This document shows, piece by piece, positions 30,919-42,312 of a stretch of 53,551 nt of DNA (its first letter is position 1; each line of letters begins with the position of its first letter). Origin of the DNA: Seminavis robusta (Eukaryota; Bacillariophyta; Bacillariophyceae; Naviculales; Naviculaceae); the NCBI GenBank assembly GCA_903772945.1, contig CAICTM010000672.1, positions 1-53,551 of the forward strand. The letters run 5' to 3'. The translations under genes and the position numbers were made by a program. Below the pieces are notes generated by a model. The model saw only the letters and a list, made by a program, of their open reading frames with translations. It had not been told where the DNA came from and made no database searches.

Positions 30919-33509
30919 GCTTGATAGGGCTTTGGGTTCCGTTTCGACGGGTAGCATCTGGGCCGACACAAGACCGTCGTTCTCATTGAGCGGTTGCGCC
31001 TTGGTGTCATGTACAAGATCATTTTGACTCTTTCGAAACGGGTTGGCTTTGGCGACGAGTCGCCGCCGACTTTCCGACAGTCGTTTGAAAAGAGCTGCAA
31101 GGCGTTTCCGCCTTTTCTTGAACGTCTGCTGGCTGGGACGAGCATAGTCTGGCAGCGTTTCGGGCATGAACAGGCTGTAGAGGCAAAGGGGAACCAGCGA
31201 CATGATACCCAAAGCAGTAAATGCAAAAGGGTAGCCATAGTCTTGTGCAATCGCCTGACCAATATATCCTGAAACTGTGCCTCCTAGACACATCGCACCT
31301 GTCGTCACACCGAGCATCAGCGAGAAACGACCTGTTCCTCCAGAGATATCGTTTGTGACAAGGATATGCAGACAACCCAGAATACCTGCGCCCACAGCAT
31401 CGAGGAATTGGGTGGAAAGGATCAGAACCTTGAGCATGTTGGACCCTTCTTCGTCCTCTACTGCTATTTCTGCCGACACTAGACCCGCCAAGAGGAAGCA
31501 TCGTAACGTAAGGGAGGCCAAACCCACCAAAACCAAGTTCTTGCGTCCCCAAATGGGCGAATAGTCACCACAGATTTTGGCAAAGTAGCTCATAAAAGCT
31601 TGGGCAATGAGGATGCAAAGACCGGACAGCAAGATTCCAGCTTGGGGATCTTCCAGAGCCAAACTTTGCATGACCAGTGGCAAAACAGACGAGTTGGCAA
31701 GATGGAAGAAGAAGATGACCGCCGTAAAGATCATCAGTGTTGGATCCATCAGCACAGCCAGTGGAGTCCTTGCCTTGCGAGGCCGATCGTCGTCACTGCA
31801 GTTTGAATTGGGTTGCAGGCCCGTATTCGGATCTACTGGCAACATTGATTGGGAAGCAGTGGTCGAGTTTTGTCGGTTTCCACCATACCCCATGTTGAAG
31901 CTTGGCAACGATTCATGCGTGGTGCCGCTGGGGTGTCTAACGTGCCGTCTCACAACTGATTCGACAGTATTTGTACTGGTTGTTGCCGGTCCTGGCGCCA
32001 TGGGCGGTCTGAATGGTAACGCCTGCTGCGGTGTTGGATTGGAACGTTGTCTAATCTCTGTTGTGTTGGTTGGCGCCGTCGTCGGCGCTGAAACGAATTG
32101 GAACCCATCTGCTTCGTGCTCCTGAATGGGCGTTGTGAGCAAGACAACGTTTCGGTGTTGCGAGGAATCCAAGTTGCTTCCATTCTGAAGGTTTGGTGGC
32201 ATGTAGGATGATGACGTTGCCGACATGGTTGGAGACGGTTGAGCCATGGGTACCATCCCGTTCTCGAATACAGGGACACCGCCACAAGGGGAAGCGAGGC
32301 CACTGTATGGACACGATGGGTCAACATTGTTGGGTGTATATGAAAGTTGATTGATGATTTCTGCCTTTTGGCTTTCTTGTTTGGCTGGATCACAGTTTGG
32401 ATCATCTTCCATCATTTGCCAACTTAGCGCTGCCGCTTCAATGGCTGCTGCTTCCTCTTCGTCATCATACTGTTCGTATTCGTTCATGGTGGGTGATTCA
32501 ATGATGAGACCTCTAGCAGCATCCCTATCTACATGCTTAGGTTTGATCCGCCGAAGATTGTACGCCATCCCGATGGATGCCAATGGACTAACAAGGAACA
32601 AGGCTCCAATGTTTGGATATAAAAAGTATGCCAGAAGGGACCCAAACGCCACAATGAGAGCTGTCCCGATATGATTCATCATTCGATTCCGTGATACCTG
32701 ATGAGTGAAACCAGTGGAACCCACAATCCCCAGAGTGATACCATTGAACCCTGGTGGCAAGATTGCCGTGACACCTCCCTGCAGAACCTTCCACAGTATC
32801 ATCAATGCCATGTTATTGCCGTCATCTTCGGCTGTCACGGCTGTCAAGACCGTGAGTGCCGAGGCTGCTGCTCCCGCACACAGTACCCAATCAATCTTTC
32901 GATTGGAGTAATCGAGAAAGTATCCAGCCGGCGCCATGCATAAGAATTGGGAGATTCCAAAGCAAAAGAAAAGGATTCCAACTTGTTTTTCGTTGAATCC
33001 TTTGGCAGATATTAAGAACGCTGCTTGCATGTTCAACTGAAGGAAATGATACGTATAGATGGATGTATAAGGATAAAGGGAGAAAGAAAGGTTGGGTTAG
33101 CAGACATTGCAGCAGTGGCTACCCATATACCAGAAGACTTCCTGAGAAAGAGGACATTGTCTTTATCCTATGCGGCCTGTTCCTCATCCATACTAGTAAC
33201 TACTACGAACCAAACTGGTCCAGACAAACTTACCATTGGAAGCCCGTCCCTCAAATCTCCCATATAAAAGGCTGCCAAGGGCAAGATTGGTCTTGCATCG
33301 ACCACTTGTGGTACATGTATATCACCCCAATCTTCTGCGGCGCCAGGTGGTTGCTGTGGCTGAGGTTGTTGTGGTCCAACACCATAGGAAGAACCATGTC
33401 TGACATGTGCAGCAGCTGCTTGAGCTGCACATGTTGTTGGTGCTGCAACAGAAGGAGCCGTCGTGTTGGATGCGAAAATTGTGTTGGTAGATTCAGTCAG
33501 CGACGTCAT
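30901..33509 (-). CDS. Major facilitator superfamily transporter with long cytoplasmic loop
   Basis: Exon 1 is 33509-33234, a 197-bp GT-AG intron is 33233-33037, and exon 2 is 33036-30901; the product has 803 residues. After a Pro/Gln-rich N-terminus come membrane helices characteristic of MFS: LPLAAFYMGDLRDGLPM spliced to LNMQAAFLISAKGFNEKQVG, then ILFFCFGISQFLCMAPAGYF and further hydrophobic segments. The usual six-plus-six helices are split by an unusually long hydrophilic region (about residues 290-500), rich in Asn, Ser and Pro. The second half has GILLSGLCILIAQAFMSYFA, GAGILGCLHILV and FALMS-like helices, ending with a basic cytoplasmic tail. The intron falls between helix-forming segments. 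Substrate cannot be told. Its last 15 coding bases also occur at the end of the tandem duplicate beside it. Confidence 0.8.
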
Positions 33510-34310
33510 GGCGGCGCTTTCCCCTATTCTGCCAATACAATGCCTGCTATTGAAAGACTGTCAACATATACCAGCACCTACTAGAATCAATCCAACGAAG
33601 TATCAAGAGATGAAAACGTTCTTTTGGTTCTAGTATCCGCCTTTCTTCCACACAAGTCAACAACAGGGCCATTGAGATTGGCGGATGATGCCGAAGATGA
33701 AGTGAGGCGAGAAATAGGAAGCAGGCAGGACACGCGCAAAGCGCTTGGTTCCCGAGTATTTAGAGGTTCGTTGGAAGGCACGTCCCCCGATATTCATTCA
33801 ACGGTCTTAAGCTTTCTCACATTTTAATCACGGCTTCAGGAAGTCACGAATTGAATCGAATCAATCACAGAGCGCCAGTGACTCAGTCACTCCAAGAGCT
33901 ACAGTACTAATAATACGCTGTACTGTGCGGTGGGGAGTGGGTTGGTGGATGAGGACACCTGCAAGGATTGAACGAGACCGATCAAAGTGTCTAGCTCGGA
34001 CGAATGATGAATCGAACGTAACCTGCATGCAAGGACGAAAGCGAAGGATCAATGCGTCTAGCTCGGACGAATGATGAATCGAATCATCGAATCTTGAATC
34101 GAATCAACAGGTGAATCAGTTCCGTACGGTACATGTCTACTACCGTAGCTACAGAGAAACGAAACTCTGGCTAGCTAGGTCACTGGTTGAACAATACGTA
34201 TCATTTCTAAATAAATAAGCAAAACATAAATTTGCTGGTCTCAATCAGCCGCTCTTCGTAAAGTGCTGGGAGGCGCCTTGCATTCATCTTGCATCAGTCC
34301 TACGATGGAG
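33510..34310. other. Intergenic with direct repeat
   Basis: No gene is supported. A perfect 28-mer starting GTCTAGCTCGGACGAATG occurs at 33989-34016 and 34056-34083 (offset 67), and GAATCGAATC words continue to about 34105. TACCGTAGCT and CTAGCTAG motifs follow at about 34141-34180. The region carries the promoter of the minus-strand transporter and the 3' flank of the ABC gene. Confidence 0.6.
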
Positions 34311-37300
34311 CTACACCTCCGCAGTTTCCAAAGCCCTTTCATGTTCCACCGTGGCAATCTCCTCTACCACCCGTGCCATATCCTGTCCTTCATCCTTACC
34401 CTCCTTGGGAGCGCAGCATTGGTGGAAAACATCAGCACCGGGCATCTGGTTAAATGCGCGAGACTTGAGGGCAACGAGTGATGCAAAACGAAGGAAGACC
34501 AGCATGGAAACTAGTACAATCCAATATACTGTGTCGTTGCTTCCAGCGGCATCTTGTGACTGGAGATATTGAGCACAAAAGTAGTTGGTGGGCAAGGGCA
34601 AATGTCGGAAGGATGCCTCTTCAATCGGGTCTGTTGGTTGTCGGCATGTTTCCTTCTCCTTGACGGTCCTGATGGCACCATTTATATCCGTTGCATTGAA
34701 CCCAAGGTCTTCTGCTGCCATCATGAATTTGGCATAGACTTCTGGGGTAAACAAGTCATCTGCATGTCTGTTGTAGCTCTCTGAGCATTTGGTGTTCCCA
34801 TTTGGATCCTCCTCTGGAATGAAGGAGAGGTGTGAGCAATGGTTCCTATCTTTGAGCACCAGAGCAGTGTGCAGAGTGCGGCAGCCGGTGGAATTGCCAT
34901 CAAGTACAGTTTGTCCTCTGGAATTCACGGTGGTTGTGGGGAGTTGGGACATCTTTGAGATACAATCATCCTGTGCTGCAAACCCATTGTTTTCCCACGT
35001 TGAGGGGCAAAAGTTCTGCATGGTCTGACAAATCTCACTGGAAACTTTTGTTGGGTCTACCTGGGGCTCAATGAAATCTTCATACAAAGCTTGGGGGGTA
35101 AACACATCCAGTCTGGAAACCCAGGTTGACTGGAGATCATCAGCATAAGTGAAGCTGAATTTGGATCCCAAGAAGAAGTGGCCATAGGACTCATCATTGT
35201 ATTCATCTCGGCGATATTTTTGATTCAGAGATGCTTGTTGGAGTGCTGTGTAGACAAACGAACATTGATTCTCCTCTGGAGATGGATAGAAGAAGAGCGC
35301 TCTGGTTCCTGCGACTTCACAAGGTTCACTCAAAACAAAGCTATCTTCCGCTGGGGATATCAATCCCAGGTATTCCACTGCACCAGTGTACTTGCCAAAC
35401 TCGCCAGTTTCAGCAACTGTGATGGTAAAATCATCTGTGGCGATGGATTCAACATGCTCCTGAGAGAACAAGGCAACACCACCCAAATCTGTTTGTTCTG
35501 TATTGACCAGAGCTTGGATGCAGTTCACAAGCTGGCGCTCCACTGGAGAGAAATCAACACATTGGGAAAACTCATCAGCCAGAAAAAGCCTAAAAGCATA
35601 CGTTGTTGGCATCAAATAGGTCAGCCATGAGATCCAAACCGGCAGGGAATCAGGGTTCACAAAAAAGCCCGAGAATAGCAGCTGGGGGAGGATGATCAAT
35701 GCGATGAATTCTTTGGCGATCCTTGGATCCTTAGGCAGCGACCCCAGCAAATAGCTCATAGACACATTGACCATGGTCAACGCAAACATAATCATGATGA
35801 AGTACCACAACCGGATATTCAAAGCCAGAGCCCAGTATGTGATGAGTACAACCAATGCAGCTTGTAAGAGGATCAAACACAAGTCCAAGCCAAATTTTGT
35901 AAGGCCAACTGTGTGTCAGGTGGGATCAAAACAACGGGTTAGGTGCAGGCACCAGCAAACAGAAACCACTACCTCTGTCTCGAACTGCAACACTTACAAG
36001 TAAACATGTTGTAATGGTTTGTCCTGATTTCCTTGATGTACAAATCACGGACTCCAATAAAGTCAAACAAGGTCAATTGGAGGATGAGGGTTGTCCCAAG
36101 CAGCAAGAAGAATATAGCTCCGACATGAGAACTAAAGGATGCTGGGTTCTGGAGTGAATCTTTACCCACACCGGTAAAGGTAATAGCAGAAAGTGCACTA
36201 CTACCCAGAATCATCCCAAAGCGCATGAGCATACCATTGCCATCCCTGTGCAATGTGCGAACATCACGTTGGAGCTGCTGGGAGAGCTGGGTGGACATGG
36301 TGGCAGTGGCAGCCACCTCTGTTATGCTGGCTGCTGTGGAAGCAGAGGCCTCAGTGCGCCCGGCATCTGAAGTCATCATGGATGACTCTTCCTCAAAATG
36401 CAAGTCTTTCGAAAAGAAAACTGACTCTCCAGGTACCTTCTCTGATTCTTCCAGTGCCACCTTCAAAAGCCATTCTGCAGGGTTGTATTGATTGGGCAGT
36501 TCAAAGCCTGGGCCCATAGAAGCAAAATACTCCACAGCCTTGGATGCTTTGCCTCGGTACATGCAGCGGCCTCTCTCAAGAAGAATGAGTTTGTCCATTA
36601 GCGAAAAAATCTCACTGGAAGGCTGGTGGAGGACCACGAGAATGCTGGCCCCGGCTTGGGCAACATCCTTACATATCTGCATCACAGTGGCAGCATTGCG
36701 ACTGTCCAAACCACTAGTGACCTCATCGAGAAAGACTATGCTTGGACAGACAACCAGCTGCACTCCCAGGCTCACACGACGCATCTCGCCTCCACTTAGT
36801 CCACGAAAGTGTTCCCCGCCAATCAACGAATCGGCGACTTTAGAGAGTCGAAGTTGCTTGAGGATTTTGTTAGTGAGTTCTTCAATCTCACGGTCCCTGA
36901 TCGATCGTGGCAGACGCAGCCTGGCAGAAAAGTAGATTGCTTCTCTAGGGGTGGCAGTGGCCAGGAGAGTATCATGCTGCTCCGTGTAGGCCACTTTGGA
37001 TTGCAGTTTTTGAGATCTGGGGTCGACCACCTTTCCATCGAGGTAGATGTTCCCTTTGATCTGCACTTGTCGAGAGGGTTCAGCGCGACCAGCAAGATAT
37101 TGCAGAAGAGAAGTCTTTCCAGAGCCTGGGCGAGGCAAGAGAGTGAGAACGAAGATGAAGGCATCAAATAACTCCATTGCACCGGATTTTCTGACGTACC
37201 TGATTGTCCGATAATGCAGCAGAGTTCCCCTGGGTTTGCCTCTCCTGATACCTTGCGAAGGATGGTCGTGTCTTCTCCATTCTTCTTGCTCTTGACTTGC

Positions 37301-37410
37301 ATCTCTAAGTTTTCCCATGTCAGGGTATGACCAGGACGATGAGCAAAGGGGTCGATGGTCGGCTTTTGGTTGTTCTTTTGTGTATTCATTGCGGTTAAGT
37401 TTGTTTGCAT
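34311..37410 (-). CDS. ABCG-type half-size ABC transporter
   Basis: Three exons: 37410-37200, 37125-35998 and 35908-34311, with introns of 74 and 89 bp, both GT-AG, giving 978 residues. The order ATPase then membrane domain is that of subfamily G. Walker A reads GQSG-SGKTS and is split by intron 1 inside the loop. The signature is LSGGEMRRVSLG, Walker B IVFLDEVTSGLDS, and the switch His is in VVLHQPSSE. Transmembrane helices follow after residue about 340 (GAIFFLLLGTTLILQLTLF; LILLQAALVVLITYWALAL; SMSYLLGSLP; LIILPQLLFSGFFVNP). Between the penultimate and last helices lies an extracellular domain of roughly 290 residues with many cysteines, larger than in plant or animal ABCGs. The last helix is TVYWIVLVSMLVFLRFASLVAL. 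It should work as a dimer exporting lipids or hydrophobic compounds; the substrate is unknown. Confidence 0.92.
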
Positions 37411-38639
37411 TGCTTTCTAGAGTTAGCTTTGTCAGCGCGGGTTTTGGTTTTTGGATGTTGTGATCAACCGAGGAAGACCTCAGATCTCTGCTTTTTATTT
37501 TTTATTCAGGGCAGTCATTTCGACTCGACTCGACTCGACTCACGAGATCAACCACCCAGGTCGAGCACAGACAGGTTTCTCGTAGGCTACGGTACGATAT
37601 TTAGCCACGATGCCCGTTACCTGGTACAGTTCATGCATTGGCCTATTGTGGTCTCGACTGGGGTTCCTTCTGTCTCCAGTCACATCACTGAAATGCACTT
37701 TTCACATATGAATGTACGGTATACCGGTAATAGTGGCATAGTAGTACATCTTACTCTAGCTAGTTTCCTGCCGAGAGCTACATACAGAAATGTACGGATT
37801 ACCGTGCCTAACGCAGGGTTCATTGTCACTGCGAAACAGAGATGTCGAACTCTGCTTTTTGCTCACACATGACAGTACAGCATCCAACGAGTAAAAGTCT
37901 CGGTCGAGCCGTCTTCATCCCACGTCGTCCTTCTTTACATACATGCAGTATAAAGTATTTCAGTCACGTATCACACGGCACGGTACTGAATAAAGCGTGA
38001 CAGCAGTCCAGTCCTCGTCACTCAAGTCATTTGAGGCGAGGGTGTGTTTGACGACACAAGTGAGAATCGCACGCGGGCATGTAGTGTTCCAAGTCTTGTA
38101 GAATGTATGTGACAAAAAACCCAGCGAACCTCGTCATGTGCCTCTATAGTTAAATATGGCAACCCGCAACCCAAAGCTCAATAAATCTCCCTTGGGAAGA
38201 AGAAGTCGTCAGTAGACATTTTTGCCCAGTATATAAGACCGAGATTCCAGGAAACGCAGGTCCGAATTGTGCTCAACAAAACGGATTCTATTTTCGGAAC
38301 TTTGTGCTCTTGTTAGCTACTAACTAGCTAGAGTACCGTGGCGAGGCTGGTAGCATAAATGCTACAACAGTAAGTATCCATTTTCGGAATCATCGCCCAA
38401 GTGGCAGTTTTAATCTAAGCACCTCTAAGTATTGCCAAATTTGAATTTATCTCTTGACCGTTTTCTGCACCTCCATCCACGGACCAAAGACCTCACAAGC
38501 TCACAAAAGCTCGAAGGAGGGATTGAGTTTGGGTCCATCATCAAAAGCTTTCCGATATCCGATCGCCACTCTAGCACTGTTCTATCCATCAAATCTTGAA
38601 GAATTCTTCCATAAATCGATCAACAACAAAACACTCACC
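37411..38639. promoter_or_regulatory. Divergent promoter region with CGACT microsatellite
   Basis: The 1.2-kb gap separates divergent genes. A (CGACT)4 run lies at 37521-37540. Palindromic words GGTATACCGGTA (near 37730), GCTAGTTTCC and TAACTAGCTAGAG (38321-38333) are scattered through it. A TATATAAG sequence near 38231 is a possible core element, but it is about 400 bp from the plus-strand ATG. The open frames are short and unlike protein. Confidence 0.45.
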
Positions 38640-39500
38640 ATGACTATTAACACAAGTATCTATGCTATTGACAAAGAAACCGGGGAACGCTGTTGGGTCA
38701 ACGCCAAGGCCCCCAGGAGTGTATCCAATGAATCTCTGGAAGGGGATATCATGCTTCTCATGAGGGATGGAGAGCACAGCGGGTACTTTGAGGGGAGACA
38801 ACGACGATTTGATCTGCAGTTCCAGTTCCGCTTGAAAAAGAAAACCAACACAATGTGGTATGGGGTTGAGCTTGATGAGAGCCTCAATCTTGGAACAGTC
38901 CAAAGGCTTACAGCAAAGGCCGCATTGGGCTTCTGCCAGAAAATGAATCCAGGCTCATTCCACAGCCGCATATCCAAGGAGCCATGCATGGTGTTCAAGG
39001 TCGCCAACAGCATGGATGCTATTGCTAGGACTGTCCCAGGCGACTTTCTTCCTTGTCTGGGAGAAGCCATTGAAGAATCCCGCGAATCCATCCGAAAGAG
39101 GGAGAAAGAAGGGATGGAGTGGAATACCAGAGATACATTCACCATTTCCTGCTTCAGTGCATACTTTGACTTCTTGAGCTGGTCCATCATGAATCTACCA
39201 GTTATTCCAACCATTGATGCCACAAAAGTGGTTGGAACCCAGCCTTTTCGGTTTGTCTTGTACACACTCAAGAATGAGGATGGACCTCATGTCCCTGAGA
39301 ACAAGAACTATGTTTTCAACCTGGAGATTTGTAACCCATCCAAGACAACCATTGGACCGGCTGCTATGAAATGGATCAAGAAATATGAGAAGAGAGAAGA
39401 AGCTGACCCTGCTGCCAGCCCCAGGACCAGCAAGTTGATGACAGGCAGATTGTCACTGGATGGGAGCGAATGCTTCACCGACCCCATTGTCTGCATGTAA
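38640..39500 (+). CDS. DUF1769-like protein
   Basis: The 286-residue product has the look of the DUF1769 family (fungal and protist proteins of unknown function): GYFEGRQRRFDLQFQFRLKK followed by WYGVELDESLNLG, then a long middle, and conserved-looking stretches SKEPCMVFKVANSMDAIART and TQPFRFVLYTLKNE in the second half. No signal peptide, membrane helix or targeting sequence is evident, so it is likely cytosolic. I chose the ATG at 38640 because the open frame above it (from 38454) has UTR-like composition and the ATG follows a CACC context. The assignment rests on remembered family character. Confidence 0.65.
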   Translation: MTINTSIYAIDKETGERCWVNAKAPRSVSNESLEGDIMLLMRDGEHSGYFEGRQRRFDLQFQFRLKKKTNTMWYGVELDESLNLGTVQRLTAKAALGFCQKMNPGSFHSRISKEPCMVFKVANSMDAIARTVPGDFLPCLGEAIEESRESIRKREKEGMEWNTRDTFTISCFSAYFDFLSWSIMNLPVIPTIDATKVVGTQPFRFVLYTLKNEDGPHVPENKNYVFNLEICNPSKTTIGPAAMKWIKKYEKREEADPAASPRTSKLMTGRLSLDGSECFTDPIVCM

Positions 39501-39690
39501 GAAAAATTGGCGACTCAATTTTATTCTCTTTTTTTGTAGTATAAATAATGGTTGCATGTTCCGCTAAACTATCTAGTAATACGATTGTTACTAGCGAAAC
39601 ATTGGTTTGACTTTCGACAACTCGTACTATTAGAAGAACATCGACTATCTATTTGACACGAAGCAGATCCGCTACCCTTCAGGAACCGGA

Positions 39691-40929
39691 CTAGGCAAGA
39701 TTCCGAAATGGAGATGCATTGACTTGGCCTGTCTTTAAGGTGTCATTCTCCACGTACCAGACATAGTCCGCAGCCATGCGCCCAGGTGCCTCGTTGGCAA
39801 CCATGGGAAATGATATGGTGCGAGGCATGACGGTGAAGACACCGCGATTCTTGGGTGTTAGTTTCATGCCAGGTGTGTGCCCAGTAGCCAAGAGGCTGGA
39901 CGAAGATCTCCGTAAGGCCCGAGAAGGAATGCCTCCTCTTCCCAAGATATGGTTTTCACCCGCCAGGACGGCTGTCCAGTGTCCTTGGGGGTGCTTTTGA
40001 TGGCGGTTCACTTCAACCAGGACCGATTCTGCCATGTATTCTTCCCGAAAGCATTGAACCTGATACATGCGATCGAAATGTTTCGAGAATGAAGGATTTC
40101 GTGCAAGTTTCTCGGGGGAGACCTTCATGATTCGTTGATACTGCTCATAGTGCCCCGGTTCTTGAGTGACGACACCCTTCAGCAGTGATGTTGGAATGGC
40201 ATCAATCCCCTTGGTCAAGACGTCGTGGACCATTTCATCTGTTGGATGCAGCCCATACAAGCGAATTCGCTTTTGTTTGGCATATATCAGCAGAGGAGCA
40301 TAGAGCAAACTGTCATATCCCCAGCTTGTTTCCCATTGGGTGTCCCGGTTGAGATGGTTGAGCTTGTAGGAAGGATCGTTAATGTATCTGTCAAGGAACC
40401 GTTGATGACGCCGATGGAAGCACTCTAATCCGACAGTCATGATGGGAGAATCTGTACCGGCATTGGTTTTCTTCTTTTCCAGCGCACCATGAAGTGATTT
40501 CAGCACCCGTAGCTGGACAAGATGATGCTCAAAATCATCGTGTCGCTCACTGATGCATACAATTCCCGAATTTCCTTGGCAAATTTGCGGTTGAAGATCA
40601 TTGCTGGTGCTGCCTGATGTTCCAAACCACTCCTTATGGATGATCTTTTGCAACGTGGCAGGAACGGCAGGCAAGGCAACTTGCCTCGCAGCATGCCAAA
40701 TGACACCTGGTTTCTGTGACGGCAAGATTGGTCGACTACTTAATGGAACAGAATCCGTGGTATCAGCAGCCGCTACAGAATTGGCACCAAGTACTACCGG
40801 CAGCGCTGCTTCTGAGAGTCTACGAAGCAAACTTCGTCGTGACAGGGGCTGCTGCGACCATCCGTGGCACCTACTTACTGCTAGTAGCACGCAAAACAAG
40901 AAAAAACCCATTGCCAGCGGAGACATCAT
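39691..40929 (-). CDS. ChaN-like haem-binding uptake (Tiki/DUF399) protein, predicted thylakoid lumen
   Basis: The 412-residue product contains the Cofac_haem_bdg/ChaN fold: IVCISERHDDFEHHLVQLRV near residue 125 (the usual GE-x-H-x-x position is here SERHDD), VGLECFHRRHQRFLDRYI, WGYDSLLYAPLLIYAKQK and IRLYGLHPTDEM, then VLAGENHILGRGGIP, a second His-rich site. In bacteria ChaN binds haem; plant and algal homologues are plastid-associated. The N-terminus is bipartite: a hydrophobic signal (MGFFLFCVLLAVSRCHG) and then SRRSLLRRLSEAALPVVLG-ANSVAAA, which resembles a twin-arginine thylakoid leader ending at an Ala-x-Ala site. This places it in the lumen by inference. The first ATG of the frame is at 40929. 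Confidence 0.82.
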   Translation of the reverse strand: MMSPLAMGFFLFCVLLAVSRCHGWSQQPLSRRSLLRRLSEAALPVVLGANSVAAADTTDSVPLSSRPILPSQKPGVIWHAARQVALPAVPATLQKIIHKEWFGTSGSTSNDLQPQICQGNSGIVCISERHDDFEHHLVQLRVLKSLHGALEKKKTNAGTDSPIMTVGLECFHRRHQRFLDRYINDPSYKLNHLNRDTQWETSWGYDSLLYAPLLIYAKQKRIRLYGLHPTDEMVHDVLTKGIDAIPTSLLKGVVTQEPGHYEQYQRIMKVSPEKLARNPSFSKHFDRMYQVQCFREEYMAESVLVEVNRHQKHPQGHWTAVLAGENHILGRGGIPSRALRRSSSSLLATGHTPGMKLTPKNRGVFTVMPRTISFPMVANEAPGRMAADYVWYVENDTLKTGQVNASPFRNLA

Positions 40930-41456
40930 TGTCGCCAATTCAATACTAATGGATCCATCAGTGGTGATGGCATTGTCGTTCTGCAGCGATTGGTGAGTGG
41001 TGTACTACCGTAGCGGGCACCTGCATCACATGCCTGAAATTCTGTGAAAGCGTTCTGCCTTGCTTTTGACGCGCCGTGACGGTGCTCATCACGTGGGGCG
41101 TGTTCTGAGCATGGGAAGGAGAAGCTTGTAATTCTCTCTGCCACCAAGTGCACATACAGCTCTAAAGGCTTCGACTCAGATCAAATAAAACACGATTGAA
41201 ATGTGGTCACGAGTGACGAGTCCTGGATTCGCATTCGGCAGAACTGTGTTTTTTGAGAACTCCAAAATCAACAATCCGAACAATCCGAACCAGCAAGAAT
41301 GGGAACACATCTAGCTCTAGAGTTCGCATCCCCCCCAGCATCAAACCATCGTGCAGTCGGCTCCTGTGCTCTCACAATCTTCTCAAAGCAACAAAGCAAA
41401 CAAGCAATCACCAAAACAAGCAATCCCTTCAGTTTTATCAACTAAAACAATCCACC
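40930..41456. promoter_or_regulatory. Divergent promoter region
   Basis: This 527-bp spacer lies between the divergent ChaN-like gene and the small mitochondrial protein gene. It has an ACTACCGTAGCGG motif near 41006 and an A/C-rich leader (CAACAAAGC-type words) before the plus-strand ATG, likely 5' UTR. No gene is supported. Confidence 0.45.
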
Positions 41457-41903
41457 ATGAACTGCCTTCGCCCTGCCATCCAACGTGCCACCCTTTCCGC
41501 CATGCGACGAGGAAAGTCCACCATGGCCCCCTCTCAAGGAGTCCACAACCTTTCCCCTCAGAGCGCTGTCCCACCCCATCTTCGCAAGAACATGGACAAG
41601 GGTTTCAAGGAAAACTTTCTCAGTGATCCATCCACCTACCCCATCATTGTGATTATGGGCTGCGCCATGACTTTCATGACTGGCATGGGAATTCATGCAT
41701 TGGCATACTACAAGGATGTGCGAATTAACCCCTCAAAGAAGCACACAGAATTGCAAACATGGGGAAGTGAAAAGGTCACTCCCATTGTGGCTGTGGTTGG
41801 TAAGAGGAACCCTTATTATGCCGTTGCATTCCATGAAGGACTTGGAGTGAACCACGAGGAATGGTTGAAGCAGAAGGCTGAAGCTGATCGTGCCCAACGT
41901 TGA
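41457..41903 (+). CDS. Small mitochondrial single-pass membrane protein (B12D/NDUFA4-like)
   Basis: The 148-residue product starts with a basic, Ala/Arg-rich presequence (MNCLRPAIQRATLSAMRRGK), consistent with mitochondrial import. Near residues 60-85 there is one membrane helix (YPIIVIMGCAMTFMTGMGIHA), then YKDVRINPSKKH. A helix followed by a pDV-type basic motif is the pattern of the MLRQ/B12D (NDUFA4-like) family of respiratory-chain subunits. The C-terminal extension (GLGVNHEEWLKQKAEADRAQR) is helical and charged. An NDUFA4-type role is an inference from length, topology and motif. The ATG at 41457 follows a perfect CCACC context, so I prefer it to the longer open frame from 41253. Confidence 0.6.
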   Translation: MNCLRPAIQRATLSAMRRGKSTMAPSQGVHNLSPQSAVPPHLRKNMDKGFKENFLSDPSTYPIIVIMGCAMTFMTGMGIHALAYYKDVRINPSKKHTELQTWGSEKVTPIVAVVGKRNPYYAVAFHEGLGVNHEEWLKQKAEADRAQR

Positions 41904-42312
41904 GACTTGCACCCAATGAAGGAACGAAAGAGTCAAGTCTCGAGTACTACGTACTGCGGCCACAATTTACCTGAATGTTCAGCACAACAGCCGACTGCAT
42001 GCATATGATACAAGAAAGTTCAAAGAAATAATAACAATCTATAGGAAGAATCAAAAAGAAAGCTTGCTTTGTCCATTTGAACCGTAGGCAACACTTTTCA
42101 ACTAGCTTCAGCTCTGCAGAACTTCGCCGCAGGTTGCTGGCCTTCCCTGCAAACTCTGCGCACCCATATTAGCTCCTTGAAATGCACGTGTCGCTCCGAA
42201 ACCTTTCGAAAAAATCTCATGTTGGCCCCTGTTCAAGCCACTTTGCATGGACGTGTTGCCCTCTGTCCATAGCGGCTGCGATTGTTTCTTTGCCTGCTTC
42301 ACCGCCTCAACG
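41904..42312. other. Intergenic between convergent genes
   Basis: Between two 3' ends. A 70-codon open frame on the minus strand (42320-42108) starts at an ATG overlapping the end of the hydrolase gene and has a plausible amino-acid mix, but no homology can be claimed. Confidence 0.4.

Noticed and set aside
37521..37540. CGACT tandem run as a possible telomere-like or CRISPR array
   Set aside because: It is only four units with no spacer structure, so it is a simple microsatellite. No CRISPR-like array was seen anywhere in the window.
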